Assembly: GCA_949318235.1 (NCBI GenBank)
Contig: OX439131.1
Span: 7,773,811-7,837,810, forward strand
Direction: 5' to 3'
Source: Ecdyonurus torrentis
Lineage: Eukaryota; Arthropoda; Insecta; Ephemeroptera; Heptageniidae
DNA length: 64,000 bases
Both the position numbers and the translations under genes were made by a program. Below the pieces are notes generated by a model, which worked only from the letters and a program-made list of their open reading frames with translations, did not search any database and was not told the DNA's origin. Below are positions 12,650 to 29,558 of this stretch, one piece after another (positions within the stretch are counted from its first letter, which is position 1; each line of letters opens with the position of its first letter).

Positions 12650-15600
12650 TTTTGGGTATCCCAGTAAAAACATGGCATAAGTTTTTTCATGTATTTTCAT
12701 GTCTTCGTGTGTTAGTAAAGTAAAAGGAAAGTACATCCATAAATGCACATGAAAAGATAAAACAAAAGCACTTTAGCATCATTATAAAAAGACTTTTATT
12801 TATTTATTTATTTATTTTTTTACACCTAGGAAGTTTTGAACCGAGAATGACACTCTTGTATAGGGTCTTTTCATTTGGAAATTTAAAAAATATACTTCAC
12901 TAAAGTAGTTTCCCTAGAGAATTGTGTTTGCAGGGAGGCAATATGGAAGCTCAGGAGTTTGGTCAACACGCAATAAAGTAAAATTTTATACTGCAGTATC
13001 TGTACACAAAAGCCACACACACACAAAATGTGTAGACTTTCAACAAAATATTACTGTTAAAAGTAATAAAGTCACATTAGATTCAAAAACAAAATATTTT
13101 CTAATAATAGTGAACCACAAAAAGTGAATTGGGTATATTAAATTGTTTTTAACCTCCTATATATATATATACAAAGTTTAATTTGAAAAATATACTGTGT
13201 CATATCATTGCAAAATATAATTAAAAATAATAGTCAAAACTACCTGTCAAAATAAACATACAATACATAAAATATAATATATACACACTATTATGTCATT
13301 ATTTTTAACGGATATTATATTTTCAATTGTTTTATATTATATTATATATACATATTTTAAAATAATAATTATATAACAAACCATATAACATGTCAAAATA
13401 TAGTTTAAATATATAAAATATTATTATCGTATCAAATGAAAAGGTTTGATTTAAATGAATGAATTGTACGTGTTTGAATTGACAGTGAAAATTATTTAAT
13501 TTAAATATGTAATTATTATTTATAATGTAATTGTGTTTTTTTAATTACATTTTTAAACGGAGTTAATGCATACATAAAATTATATTTGTAAATTAAGTTT
13601 GGTTAAAATGGTATTTTTTATTATGCCAATTTTTAAACTGAGTAATATTTTTGAACCAAATCATTTGAAAATAGCAGAAAAATTAACAATGCTTATTTTG
13701 ATGTAGTCCCATAATGCAAAGTACAAAATAAGTCATTTATATAATAGGTTATTCGCATGAAGTGAGTCCACATATTTTTCAAATTTTGCACGTTTAAATA
13801 TTATTAATATAATTACATACGAGCTAAATTCCATGCATTCTTTTTTAAATTTGGTCTAAACTTCTTGAATTAAGTTATTGTTATCCTAAAAATTGTATAT
13901 TGTTAAAAAAAACATATCATTATTATTTATTTTGTTATTATAATTAATTTAATTCAAATTTGGTCTAATCTTCCTGCATATGATCTTTGAAAAATTTATG
14001 AGGTTAGAAAACTTATTGTTAATATTTATTTTATTATTATTATTTAATTTAATTTTTAGGTATAATATTAAACAATAGAAGCGTGTTGTTAGACTTTATA
14101 GTTATTAAAAAAACATGAACTATAGAGTAAACAAAACACATTGTTGTTACTAAAAGTGAAAAGTTTGTATAAAAAAGTGTATAATAAAACAACAACAAGC
14201 TATTATGAATTCTTGTTTCATTGTTATATGGAATACTGATGACGTTTGAAGCTCAGGTTTCAAACTAAAAAGAACAAAAAAAAATATATATATATTTTTC
14301 TCTTTTAGAAAGCAAAGTTTAATGATTACATCATGGTCTTGTTTGTGTGTGCCAATTAAAAGTTTTATATTTTAATGCCTTACCTTTTGCTTGAGAGTGT
14401 CTATTACAATGTGATGAACACAGAAAACAAAACAAATGAAGTGAGTATTATTTTTGACGTTGTCTTGATTCAGTGTTATAGAGCAAAATGTAAAATAAAA
14501 TATGAATGACATTGAACCTTTCATTACATCATTTAAACAGTTTTTTTTATATATATTTAAAAATATGAATGTGTTAGGAATAGTAATTAAAGAATAATAT
14601 TATCAGAGTATAGGATTTATTTTTCATATAAGTAAATAGCTGAACGTGCTTATCGCTAATTGATTTTTGCATGCAAGAAGCAATAAAATATTGATGAAAA
14701 ATTTGTCTGAAATGGGTGTTGATCCCACACACAACTTCCCACTTATGTCAACTGTATATACGAATTTTAAAGTTGTATACTGTATAAATAAATAATATAA
14801 ATAAATAAATAAATTTATAGAAATAAATAATATATATAAATAAATTAGAATTAAAGGTTGAAGCATAACCTTTTACGTATGAGCCAATTCAATGTTAATT
14901 TATACGTATAAGCCAGGAAGATTTTCTTTTTATTGTAAAATCAGTGGTTTTAGGTTATGTAGCGACCAGTGGTAGTTGAGAAAATGTGTTAACATATTAA
15001 TTAATAACTGATTTAGAAATATTTAAAATTATTGTGTGTTGTACTGAACTAAACTTAATAATTTATATCATGTACAGACACTATGGTGTAAAACTTTACT
15101 GTGTTGCCTTATGATAATATAATGTATCCGTTTGGAAACTTGAATTAACTTTTTGTTGCATATAAAAGCATAGTATTTCCATAAAGTAATAGAGAGTAAA
15201 ATTTTATATCACCGTGTATTCACCTGTAGTACAAAATGTATAACATATTGATATTATTGCATTAAAAAAAAGTTATATCTAGTTATAGTAAGTGATCAAA
15301 ATATTATTCCAAGATGCTAAAGCAACATGTAATACACCGAAAATACGATATGATAAAGACATTTTTTTGTATAATATAAGACATAGTATCTTTTGTGTGG
15401 TACTTTAACTTGCTAATACAGTCCAAACAAATATTTTCTTTGTTATACGCTCACCATATGTTACGTACAGTATGTACATGTTGGTGTTTGGTGAACACTT
15501 TCAGTCGGCTACATAGATTGAATATCGATCCTTATGGTTATAGAATACTGGACCACTTTATATCCCAACTTGAGTTTTTTTTCTTTCTTATATTATATTC

Positions 15601-16257
15601 GTGATATCCTCATGGATCATACTCGATTTTTCCCATTTCCCACATACTTTGTCATTTTATTTTTTTATTTTCTTATATATTCTTCTTTTTCCTTTTTTTT
15701 TTTTTTTTTTTTTTTTTTTCTCTCTCTTTTTTTTTTCTTTTTCTTTTTCTTCTTTTTTATAAGTATAGGCGAGTGGTGAGTATGTGCAATCCATCCTTTT
15801 AACTTTTCGTAACAACAAAAATTTTCTATTACATTTCTTCACATATACACTCCTAACCTTTGATAAATGTATTTCCCTTGAGTTATAGATATCCAGTGGT
15901 ACCTATTTATAACCAAGTAACTTTTAAATCTAAGTCATTTTAGATATTACTTAAAATGAAAGTTATGTTGTGAAATATTAAATTACTTAAATGTATTATT
16001 CAGTGTTATTAAACAACATTATCTGAAGCGCATATCTATTTCAACGGTATCATAATTATATACTTTGCATTAAAGGTATTGTATTACCTTTGGCAAAGAC
16101 CACACGTTACTCATCACAATACATACAAAGATGTTGTGAAACTGCACAACTGTGATACTGTGATAACTAAATTGAAATTTTGCACAAAAATTCAAGTGTT
16201 ATTCATATATTATAACACCACGTGCTTTAATTCAAACTTTATAACAATCTTGTGTAC
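12650..16257. other. AT-rich spacer
   Basis: Includes ATTT-type runs at 12797-12820, a 27-base T run within a pyrimidine block (15660-15760) and no supported gene. A short stretch at 12930-12985 behind a TTTGCAG acceptor-like sequence is somewhat less AT-rich but matches nothing I recognise. Confidence 0.55.
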
Positions 16258-17090
16258 GCGTAAAAATAGAATCATATAATTACAGTTTTTATCTTAATAG
16301 CATAGAACATAAGAAAACATAAGTTTTTACATCACAAAACACTTGATGGGACTTACATAAATAATATTAGTTTGTCTCAAAACCCAACTGTAGCGCCGTA
16401 GCGGTGATCAAAATTTTTCGATTTATGCAACATTTTCATACTTTTTTTTTTTCTATTTCTGACATCAGAAACCGGAATTGTCACGCAAAATTTTAAAACT
16501 CTCTTGTTGGGCCACATTTACATACTGGTAAAAATTGTCATCAGTTTTGGAGATACTATTTTGTGTCTATAATCATTTAAAAGCACATGTTGTTTCACGT
16601 AGTATATGGCCTTAAAATACAACTTTTGTAAGCCATTTAATTGTTTATTTCTTGCTTTTTCTTCTTTATATAACACCAACATTAGGTTCTTGCTTGAGCT
16701 AAGGTACAGGTGAGAGTAACTCATCACCAAATCATAGAGACTGCTGGTGGTGATAACAACAGAGGTGTTCACAAACTAAACACTTTTCACACAATGTTGG
16801 CTGTGCTAAGGACTGCAGCCTTCTGCATCACACGCAAAATACGTTTCGATCTTCTCGAGGCCCAGCCTTTCTCACGCTTGCAATCAGTCTCTTGTAACAA
16901 GGCCATTAGTAGAAACCACAACAGGAACAACGTCAACACTCCTTAACTGATACATGTCCTCAAGTTCAATGGTAATTAGCTTATACTGTCTTTTCATCTT
17001 AGCAACTGTAGCTACAACAGGATTGTCCAGTGGAAAAGTAACATCAATTATTACTGCTGTTTCAGCTTTACTGTCAAACAGTACCAAAAC
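16258..17090 (-). mobile_element. 3' end of a decayed non-LTR (LINE) retrotransposon
   Basis: Read on the minus strand, an open frame at 17087-16884 encodes AVIIDVTFPLDNPVV early on and VDVVPVVVSTNGLV near its end. This is the conserved C-terminal segment after the reverse transcriptase of many animal non-LTR elements, where a DVxxPxDxNV block is followed by an xxVVPVVxxxxG block (family knowledge). The frame then meets a stop. The next conserved piece, MQKAAVLSTANIV at 16828-16790, continues in another frame, with a stop replacing the residue before KV. The remainder, 16700-16258, looks like the 3' untranslated region; its distal part recurs at 59590-59975. The 5' part of the element (endonuclease, reverse transcriptase) is absent upstream of 17090. 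The copy is inactive. The exact clade is not resolvable by eye. Confidence 0.75.
16884..17087 (-). pseudogene. LINE ORF2 C-terminal fragment
   Basis: A 67-codon open segment whose residues resemble the C-terminal region of LINE ORF2 proteins: a hydrophobic IIDVTFP strand, a KRQYKLITIELEDMY helix like the usual KYxDLxxExxRMW, then VVPVVV. It ends at a stop after LVTRD. Homology resumes downstream out of frame, so this is a broken remnant and not a host gene. The first codon is an arbitrary ATG in the open frame, not a true start. Confidence 0.7.

Positions 17091-19578
<2,488 letters not shown>

Positions 19579-19653
<75 letters not shown>
19579..19653. repeat. (TC)n microsatellite, about 75 bp
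   Basis: Uninterrupted TC dinucleotide repeat. A pyrimidine strand of this kind can adopt triplex-type structure. Confidence 0.95.
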
Positions 19654-19655
<2 letters not shown>

Positions 19656-20318
19656 CTAGTCTTGCTCTTTCACTTGCCCAAGCACTTTTGCATCATCGTA
19701 CTATATAATATAGTCTCTGCATATAAAACATTCAGATACATATAGTCTAAAATGCTTAAAATGTTAATAAATAAATTTATCAGTATTTCAAATAAGTTTT
19801 AGTATTTTATTTTCTTACGTAGCCAAGAGAATTAAATATAATAGGACTTTTGTTCAGAATAAATATCTTTATATATTTCTGGAATAACTTCTGTTACAAT
19901 TCTCGCTAAATCTAAATTCAGTATAGTTAAGTTTATATAACGTAAGTTGTGTACAATTGTCTTGTTTCAATTGAGTAGTAGTGTGAAAACAATAAGAATT
20001 GAAAATTGAATTTTCCTCGTACTATAATGGACAAAATATATTGAAACTTATTGGTCACACATTTATAAACGTTTTACTACACTTTCTTTTTTCACATAAT
20101 TTTTTTTCATCTTACAGTAACTCTTATAAATTGGGATTTCCTTTGAAACAGCAAAGAAACGTATTTGAAACGTCACTTTTTAAATCCATTAAATTGATGA
20201 AAATTGACAAGTTTAGCTCCAAGAACCTTTGTCTCAAGACATCTGCAGGAAAAAAAGAAAACTTTTTTTTTTGATGACAGCTCACAAGAAAAAGTGTTCA
20301 AAATTATTGCTCATTCGT

Positions 20319-20355
<37 letters not shown>

Positions 20356-21410
20356 TGTGATCTCTATTAAGTTATATCTGCGGTGCAATAATTAACACAG
20401 TTACACCAATTAAGTAGTACCTTAAAATATAAATTATCCATTTTATTACTTTACTTAAAAGCTTATAAGTTCCAAATTCAAAGCTATAAACTTTAGTTTT
20501 ATTGTACTCCAATTTGATTGAACTAAAAAAGTTTACCAAGAGAGCGTATTATTTTCTTATATACTAAAGCTTGAGACATGCTATATAGTGTTAAGTTATA
20601 AGAAAAGATGAATTGACTTTTTCTTTACATTCCACTTGAGAAACTTTGAGTGTTTCCTACAAAACTTTATATTTTATAAAGAAAATTGTATTAATTGAAT
20701 ACAATAAGTGACTGTCTTTATTTATTGTTTTACAAATAAATAAAAAAAAAATCTGAATCATTTCGTACAGAATTTTTAGACAATAGTTAGAATGAGAAAC
20801 TTTATCATCTTTATAAAGCTTTATTTTTTAAGAAACTTTTGAAAAATGTTCAAATAAATATAATGAGGAATATTAATTAATTTTCTTAAAAATTTTAGCT
20901 ACAAACAAAACAATAGCTCGTCAATAATTAAAATTTATTTTGAGAACGAAAACATTTACCCAATAATTTTTAAATATTTTATAAAGTAAAGAATTAACAA
21001 CAAAAGTATTATATACAATTTAAAGAATTCCTACTATAGAACGTTCGCAACAATAGATAAACTAAGGGAGTATTACGATATTTATTTATTTGTTGTAACT
21101 TTGAGTAGCAAAATAATTATTCCCATTTAAAACAATGTTATTTTACAATTTGCTGCAGCTAAATTAATAAATAAGTTATGTGAATAAATATTTATGTGAA
21201 TAAACATAAATGCTGTTCGTTAATGTTGTTTTCTGGTACTAAAAGACGATCAACTATGGTTATTCAAATGTAATGCGCAATTTTAGTAGTAAGAAAGCAG
21301 TGTTTACAAACAACACTACACAGGCACGCTTGTATACAGTTTAGTATGTCAATAGTTTCATAATCCTCACAATATTTTGTAAAATCGTGAGGTTTTCAGA
21401 ATTTGATTAT

Positions 21411-21445
<35 letters not shown>

Positions 21446-22528
21446 GTTGAGATTTTTGAAAATTAGCCTTAGACTTTATTCAAAATTGATCCAAAATCGT
21501 TTATATACTTTTATTGTATCCTTAACATTCGTTGTCTTATGGTTGATATCATTGCTGATATGTAACTAATAAAAGTAAACAAGAGGTGATTTTAGCTTCC
21601 TATTTTGATAACATTAGAAGCTAACTTTTAAAAATTTGAAATTTCATTTAAATATGCGTTGCATACTTCCAATTGCACTGTGCTTCCAAAGTTAAAAAAA
21701 CAATATCTAGAACAAATTATACTGTCTCAAAATTTTGTATAATGAACAAATATATATAATCAAAAGTAAGAAAATATTTTATTTACCTTATAAATAAAAT
21801 ATGCATTATTATATTTATGTAAATAAAATATATTTACTATTTGTAAATTATAGAATTTGCTAAAACTTATACGAAAAAAATTTGTATCATTTTTAATTTT
21901 GTTATCATACAGTTCTATCTTAAAAATAATAACTTTATAAATTGAAAGCTATTTTAGAGAGTAGAATAAGCTTTGTGTTAGCTAAAATGACATCTAAAAT
22001 CTCATCAGTCATTTCCTCTGAAATCCAGGGGGTTGAACCAAAGGAAAGGTCACGGTCGAGAGAGAGTAAATCAGGAAGTTAGAAACTTGCAACAGACGCT
22101 TGTTACAAAATATAGTAATATATAGAAACTTTTTTGTATCACTTCGATTTTTGTAACGCATAATGTGTTTCTCAAATTTGTAGATGATAAATGGAACATA
22201 TAAAAGCCTGTATCATTCTGCAATGTAAAAAATTCTAATGTTACAAACAAGCTAAGAGTTTTGGGATTTTTTTTTTTTTTTTTTTTTTTTTGTATTGAAA
22301 ATATGGACATTGAAGAAATGTTTACATTGGCCAAGATGATTCTTGACTGCCTTCCAGTTCGCAAAACTCAAGAAAGATAAATTACACACGTGCTTATTGT
22401 GAGAATCTTTACAGAAAAATTTTCTACATACAATTAAATTAATTGACCGTGTAAAATATATTGCTCTTAACTTTGAAGTTAACGATAAAGAAACTCAAAT
22501 TTGGAATTCGGTGTTGTTACTAAAACAA

Positions 22529-22577
<49 letters not shown>

Positions 22578-23916
22578 CAAAAAGACAAACACAAAAATAT
22601 TTCGTTTTTGTACGAATTTGTAGGCTTTCAAAAAACAAAATCATTTTATGACAGTAGCCATAAATTCTTTTTTCTTGCAACGTAATTTTCCACATCATTA
22701 TTATTATTATTTTCCACGTTATGATTTTATACGGAAAACAATTTCTTTTATAATTTAAACTTATATACATATATATATTATACACTGCAGTAAGGATTCT
22801 CTAAACACACAGTTGTAGTAATGCATAAAGATCTAAAAAAAACTTTCAAAGTAATTTTTACGTCAATTTTGAAGTGGAAATAAATCTAAGCATCTTTTCA
22901 TGGAAATTTTAGCAACATAAAAAATACAGATTATGTAAAAAACATAATTTATTACATAACTCGTGTTTATAAATATATATGATAATTTAATATCAAATTT
23001 TTTTACGATGCTAAAATTTTCAGGTAAAAAAAAAAAGAAAAAAAAAACTTATCGCCTCTTCTTGTGAAGTGGAAAATAAATTTTATGAGAAAAGTTTTTT
23101 TTTCTGCGGCACAGATTGTGAAGAACTTCGACGTCAAATTTTCACCATTAATTTCCAGGTGTTTCTCATTTGACTCTCATATCTTATTTTTTTATTACTT
23201 AAAATTTTCAAAATTGAATCATTTAACGAAGAAAGCAAGCACAACTACTTCAAAGTTAAAAACAAATTTGGTGTAATTAATTAAAGGAGAAAAGACAGGA
23301 TTTAAGTTGGTCAGAACATTGTCAGCACAGATAAGATAATGCGTGTGGTTAGAATGTTGGTGAAACTGATTTTTCATTATTTTATACAAGTAGCCACAAA
23401 AGGTTGTGTTATAGAATGTCTTACAATATTAAATTTTGTGTTTTAATGCAATATAAGATTGAAAAGTTATAAATTAGTTAAACTTAAAATATAAAATGAT
23501 AATATAACTAGATACAGATTACAACTTTTAACTTACTGCTCCTCCAAGTTTTATTATTATTATTATTTTAATAAAGTAAACTCTGCTTAAATAATAAATA
23601 TATTATTATAATTTTGTTTAAAATTTATAAATATCACTAAATTGAAAATATGTGTTAATAAATAATCAATAATGCAATATTTGAATGGAAAAACATACTT
23701 GAGTCTAAAAAAATAGTTAAATTTAATAATTGTTTATACCTATATTATTAACGAATGGCTATGATTACTTTAATAGCTCATTTCCTTTCCCCAATTCTTC
23801 TTATGGGAGTAGGATGCTAACGTGGGCTGAAAATGGTCACTTGCAAAACTTTATGTCAATTTTTGTGTGCGCACACTTTACATCCTTTAAAACAATAAAT
23901 TTAATATTCCAAAATA

Positions 23917-23949
<33 letters not shown>

Positions 23950-24232
23950 TAGAAAGTTTCAATAAATTTTTTATTATAATATATTATATTTTTATATACA
24001 CATTGACAGACTAAAATTTGAATATTAAACATTTGCGTATAATTATCAAAGTGGAATAACTTAATTATCTCATCGTCTATGTATGTATTTGTCAAAATTC
24101 AAAACAATACTTAAAACTAATTTTTCATTCTTACTCCATGTTAGTTTTCTATTTTATAACTATTTAGCTTGTGAGGAGATATTGCTGGTAAACTACCATC
24201 TTAATGCAAACTATATTTTAAAGCTTAAAACT

Positions 24233-24267
<35 letters not shown>

Positions 24268-24995
24268 TTTTTAGAAGTTATAAAAAAATTATCTGAAATA
24301 TTTAGAAGATGAATAAATACGAAGAACTAGAGGTATATAATTGACCCATTTAAGTAAAGATGAGAGGGAATGAAAGATGAGAAGTTTAAGTGCAACGCGG
24401 AACTAATTATTAATTCTACTTAATTCATAGGAAGCAGCAGAAAGCAAAGCATCTCAATCATAAGTTTATTTATACCTGCATTCTGTGTAAATTAACTAGT
24501 CTGTTAATAAGTACATAATTTTGTATGTTTTAATAATCAATCCTCTAAATTAAGGATGAAGAGAAAGGGATAATCTCATTTAGAACTTAATTTCATTAAC
24601 AGGTTAACTCAGTTGCGAATCATGAATGTAAATTAAAGCTTAATATTATACCTCAAATATATATAAATTTTTAAATCATTATATTATGTTGCTTTTTTAT
24701 ATACTCTACTAATACATATAAGTAATCTCTTAATTTATCAGTAAATCGTAACACTGGAAATATGTTGAATATTAATAGAAAGAGTTCTCTTTTTTTATTT
24801 TTAATATCTTTTAAAACTTCGTGCTATACGCAATATATAATATTAATATGCGTTTACAATAAATATGAGATGAGTTTTAATAAGCTCATTATTTTTAAAT
24901 ATTTAAACATTTGTTTTCATTCAACCTATCAAATAAAATTTTATTAGATTCTCATTCTATGTAAATTGAATATGTGCAGCTTTAAAGTGTATCCA

Positions 24996-25026
<31 letters not shown>

Positions 25027-25750
25027 GTAATTTTGCATAGATTACATAATTTATGCATAAATTTGCATAATGCATAATTTTGAACAAATAGATTGCATTT
25101 ATTCAAATATAATTTTTTTTTTTTTAAATCAATACAACAGATATGATGTTCAATGCATGTTTGAAAATAAAAAAATTCTGACCTTTTACTTTTCTTTTTT
25201 TTTCTTTTTTTTTTTTGGGGGTGTGTGTGTGTGTGTGTGGTTAAAATGTTTGAAGAAATAATATAATAGAGTCACATTAATTATAAATGAAACGCACGTA
25301 AAAATTGAAATGGAAAAGCACAATTTTTTCTTGTCATTTTAATAACAAAAGTAATATTTAAAAAATATGAAATTTTTCCTTAGATTTTTTTTTCGTGGTA
25401 TAACGTAACAAAGTGATATTAACACGCAATTCAGTTGAACTGATCGTGACTTGAATCACATTTATATTATATAAAAAATATGAAATAATATTTTATCATC
25501 ATTCAACACTCTATTTATAACGTACTGTATTTTTTTTTCCTTCTCGTTTTTCAATACTATGACACTGAAATATATCATTACTTTTTTATATTAAAAATTT
25601 TATATAAAATAAAGTGTCTTTCACACTTTATTCTATAACCTATTTTGTACTATTTTACGTACTTTTCATTACAAATTTAGAATCATAATAACTTTTTATA
25701 ATATCATGTCCTTACAAGTAACTCTTCAACAATTAAAGATCTAACTAATC

Positions 25751-25753
<3 letters not shown>
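19654..25753. other. AT-rich spacer rich in poly-T and poly-A tracts
   Basis: Homopolymers at 20323-20349 (T), 21414-21442 (T), 22267-22291 (T), 22535-22575 (41 A), 23919-23948 (T), 24236-24262 (T) and 24999-25026 (T). Open frames of 63-97 codons overlap these tracts and have no recognised motif. I see no gene. Confidence 0.6.
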
Positions 25754-25795
<42 letters not shown>

Positions 25796-25799
25796 TCTC
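25754..25799. repeat. (TC)n microsatellite
   Basis: About 46 bp of TC with one interruption (CA) near its right end. Confidence 0.95.
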
Positions 25800-28689
25800 G
25801 TTTTTTATTATTTTTTTAATAGACTACTTTGCATGTTTGTTATGACGTTTTTATAACTACAAGTCAACTTTTGTGAAAAGTTTTGGTTTTTCACCACTAC
25901 TTCTCATTTTAGTCTTAATAAGAAAAAAAAAGTGAAATTTTGACATTGCTGCGTCATGATGTAATTTCAAATTTCCAACTCAGCAAAAACTAATTTATTT
26001 ATTATATTTTTTTTTTTATTTCAACTGAATAAGTATTTGTAACACTTAATATAGCTCGAGAGAATATTTACTTGAAAGGGTAAAAAATATATCTTAATCA
26101 ATTGTATACATAAGCTTTCATTTTTAAATTCAATTTTAATACAATTAAGGTTTGAAGTACTCGTATTATAGAAAAGAAATCTTAAAGTTATTTTTTTTTA
26201 GTATTTATTCAAATATAAGGGGCAGAGGAACAAATTTATTTATTTTAAAGAGGATAAAATGGAAACAAGCTTTGTTTTCTTAACAAATTAAGTAAATTAA
26301 TTCTCTAACATGTTACTGTTTGTTTAAGAATAAGCACTTAATTGCGTTTTTAGGATGCTTGTTTAAAATCATGATCTTGCATACTGACTTACTGATATTT
26401 TTATAGCAAAATGAAACATTGTTTTAAAATTTACTCTAAAATAATTTGTTGCTGTTAAATGTAAAAAATATGAAAATGTAAAAATGTTTTATAATATTAT
26501 AAAATTGCTTTAAAAGATCAAGATAGCTGTGAAAATAATAAAAATGTCAGTTTTTAGTTCAATAATAGAAAAACAAACTTTATAAAACTACTTTATAGAG
26601 AAAAAAAATTGACTCACTTTAGAGTTTTACAATCTTAATAATAATAATAATAATAATGCAGTTGACACTATAGTCAGTTTTACTATTTGATGAAAAGCTA
26701 AGTAAAAGAAAACTTGTACTAATAAAAAGATACAACTTTAATATGTACGTATACTTTAGAAAATGCATCTTAAAGTTCAAGTACGGTAGTCAAGTATTGT
26801 ATCTAGGGTTACTTCAATTGTTTGCAGCAGGATCAGATGGATCAAAGTCGAGTAAAGTATGCGATAACACTTCTTACCACGTTTTATATGAAGTTGCCTT
26901 CTACTGCTCTTGTAAAAGTATGCGAGAAATCTCTAGCCAAGCAGGCAACTGTTTTTATTATAAAGTTACATGAGTAACATAGTATGGCAAATATATTTTT
27001 ATTTCTTGTTTTTATTTTTTACGTAACGTTTCAATCGTGATCCACAAATTTTCAATTTTCGTTTTTTTTTTTTTTTTTTTTTTTTTTCAATGCTAAATTT
27101 TTTTAGACACACCTTTTCCTAATGTTTTTTTTTTTAAATTTAAGCATTATGCACTACTTTTATTTTAATTTCTTTAAGTCTTGAGTATTTATTTATAAAT
27201 TATGTTTTCTAGAATACTATAATTTAATTTAAATTTTTACACAGAACGCATATTTTTTTTATTATTATTATTTTTAGAGTATTTGTTACTTTGTCAAAAG
27301 GTTTATAAAATTCATCGTTTGCCTTAAATCAAAAAGAGCTAACAACTGCATAGCTATCTGTGTAACAGCCTGAACTGTTTGTTTTTATTTTTTATTTATC
27401 CTATCTCAAAGAATTCTACAAAAATATCGATCATAATTATTTAAGAATTTAAAACTAGTTATGAATTTAGAAGAAAAAAATATAACTTTGATTCCAAATT
27501 TCAAAATATTTAAATTGTTTTTTATTACGTATTATGAAATGATGACGTTGTATAATATTGTTCCTGCCAACAAGTACAAGTGTAAGTACATATTGAAATT
27601 GGATAATAGAAGTTATGATGTCAAGGTTTTCAATTTCAATCTATAACTGGAGCTGGAATGTGATTTATAGTATCTCCTTGCTAAAAGTATGAGGAAAAAT
27701 GCTGATTTTGCTCAATATAAATATGTAATAATAATAATAAAAAACTTCAGAGTGCTATGACTCAAAAAGGGTTATAATCATAATATAAATATATCACTGT
27801 GTTTCTTTCATAACTGTCATAAATTAAAATTTGTTACTATTTACTTTTTTTTTTTCCTCGTGAAATATGGAACATAATTTTCATGTTAAATGACTGCATA
27901 ATATGTTTATTAACGAAATTTCAATCATTTTTTTATACATAAATAATAATTTTAAAATTAATTTAATGAGGTTTCAAATTTAATAAAATAAGATTTTTTT
28001 TTTTTAATATTGAAAATAGCCATAATTTCAAGTACGCATATTATTAACACATTAATGGCCTTATTAGGTTTGAAAATTGGTTTATTATCTCAATCAAAAC
28101 AATTTAGGTTGCGTTTTTTTTTTTTATTATTATTTTTTTAAAGAGCAAATTCTGAGAATATTTTATTATTTACTCATTCTAATTAACATAATATATTTTA
28201 CTAAGAAAGTATAATATTTCAAATTTTAGTTAATAAAAGTTGTTATAAAATAGCATGTTTACAATAATGTAATGAAGTTTTTAATTTTCTAAAAATGTAT
28301 ATAAAAAAGTTTTATTGCACCAATATAATAATGGCAGAGTGAACAAGACTCTCGTATGATTAAAAGTGTAAATATTGATTGCAATAGGTTTTTTTATGTA
28401 AACTAGAAACATGATAGTGATATTAAATTAAATGCAAGTTTACCGTAAATTTTTATTTTTAACTTTTCTTATTTAATATACCATTTTTTTTAACAGTAAC
28501 ACATACAAATAAATGGTTACTAAAAATATAGTGACCACGGTTTAGACAATATTTGATAAAGACTACTAAATGATAACTATATAAGCTACTAAGTAAACAA
28601 TGCTTAAAATTTTGGTATCTACCCCAATAAGACTTAAAATCCCACAAAAAGATTTAACTAGATAGTAATACAAATTACGCCACACGCAT
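25800..28689. other. AT-rich spacer with one unexplained 76-codon frame
   Basis: No gene is supported. The plus-strand frame 26743-26973 has a hydrophobic stretch (VLYLGLLQLFAAG) followed by a cysteine-containing tail, but its length is within chance expectation and I recognise no family. An (AAT)n run lies at 26637-26656 and a T run near 27062-27087. Confidence 0.5.
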
Positions 28690-28861
28690 TGTAAGATTAT
28701 CGTATTGGGGTATACCTCTTGGCCACACTCCTAGACTGGACTATTTCCTTCTATACTATAGACTTGAGTTAGGTCACCAACGATCATTCAAAACTTTCTT
28801 ATACAAACCAACGGTAGGCTTACATGGATAACTATAGAGTAATGAACCAAAGTCAGCATTA
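28690..28861 (-). pseudogene. Possible decayed retroelement coding fragment
   Basis: On the minus strand, frames with stops give NADFGSLLYSYPCKP, then YKKVLNDRW, then VWPRGIPQYDNLTMRVA. The order D-F/Y-G-S-L-Y, a KxLxxxQ-like helix and a small PRG-type loop resembles the linker after the reverse transcriptase in several LINE clades. The match is weak and needs frame changes. This region is less AT-rich than its flanks, which fits old coding sequence. Confidence 0.25.
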
Positions 28862-29558
28862 TTTATTGACTAGTGGTTGTAGAAATGGCCTGTAATTTAT
28901 CACATTTTGTAAGCTGGTTATAATCTAATGTACTGCCTTGCTACAACAGAAATACAGGAACCCAACATGTTATTAGTTTAACTTTTTATTGTGTGTTACA
29001 AATGAGGAAAATTGCATATTTTTACTATAATCTTAAAGCATGTAAAAGTATGTCTAGTATTCTGTAATTACACTCTTATTGCACTATTTTTTTTCTCTCT
29101 CAAACCGTTTAGAAGGAGGTTTTATGATGTTGAAAGTTAGAAAATTAATGATAGCTTAGACCACTAATAAACATCTAAAAGTTTGAGTAGCTTTAAAGGA
29201 AAACCATACAGTAGTGTTTTTCCTAAATATACTTCAAATGATTACGTTAAATATAATTGCGGGTAAAATTTCAAATAAAATTCTAAGAAAACAAGGCATA
29301 TAGCAAAATTTCTCTAAAATGCACACCTCTCTCACAAAAAAAAAGTTGTAAAAACAACACTTCTTGCTATGGAGTCATTTAATGAAATCGTAGAGTAGAA
29401 GTTTTTGGTAAACTTTGGTGCAATTATTAGAATGTATGTCTAACCACCCTAGCTCTAGTCAAGTAGAGTAAACACAATCTTGTAGAGTTGATAACACAGA
29501 AAAAACTCTCCAACATCTGAACAACAGTAATCACAACGTTACCAACCTTATTAACAGT

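Noticed and set aside
14700..14760. B-box-like GGATCAACACC on the minus strand as a tRNA/SINE
   Set aside because: No A box at a usable distance and no stem pairing.
22071..22364. 97-codon minus-strand frame, the longest in the window
   Set aside because: It contains a poly-Lys stretch from a T homopolymer, has no recognised motif and is within chance length.
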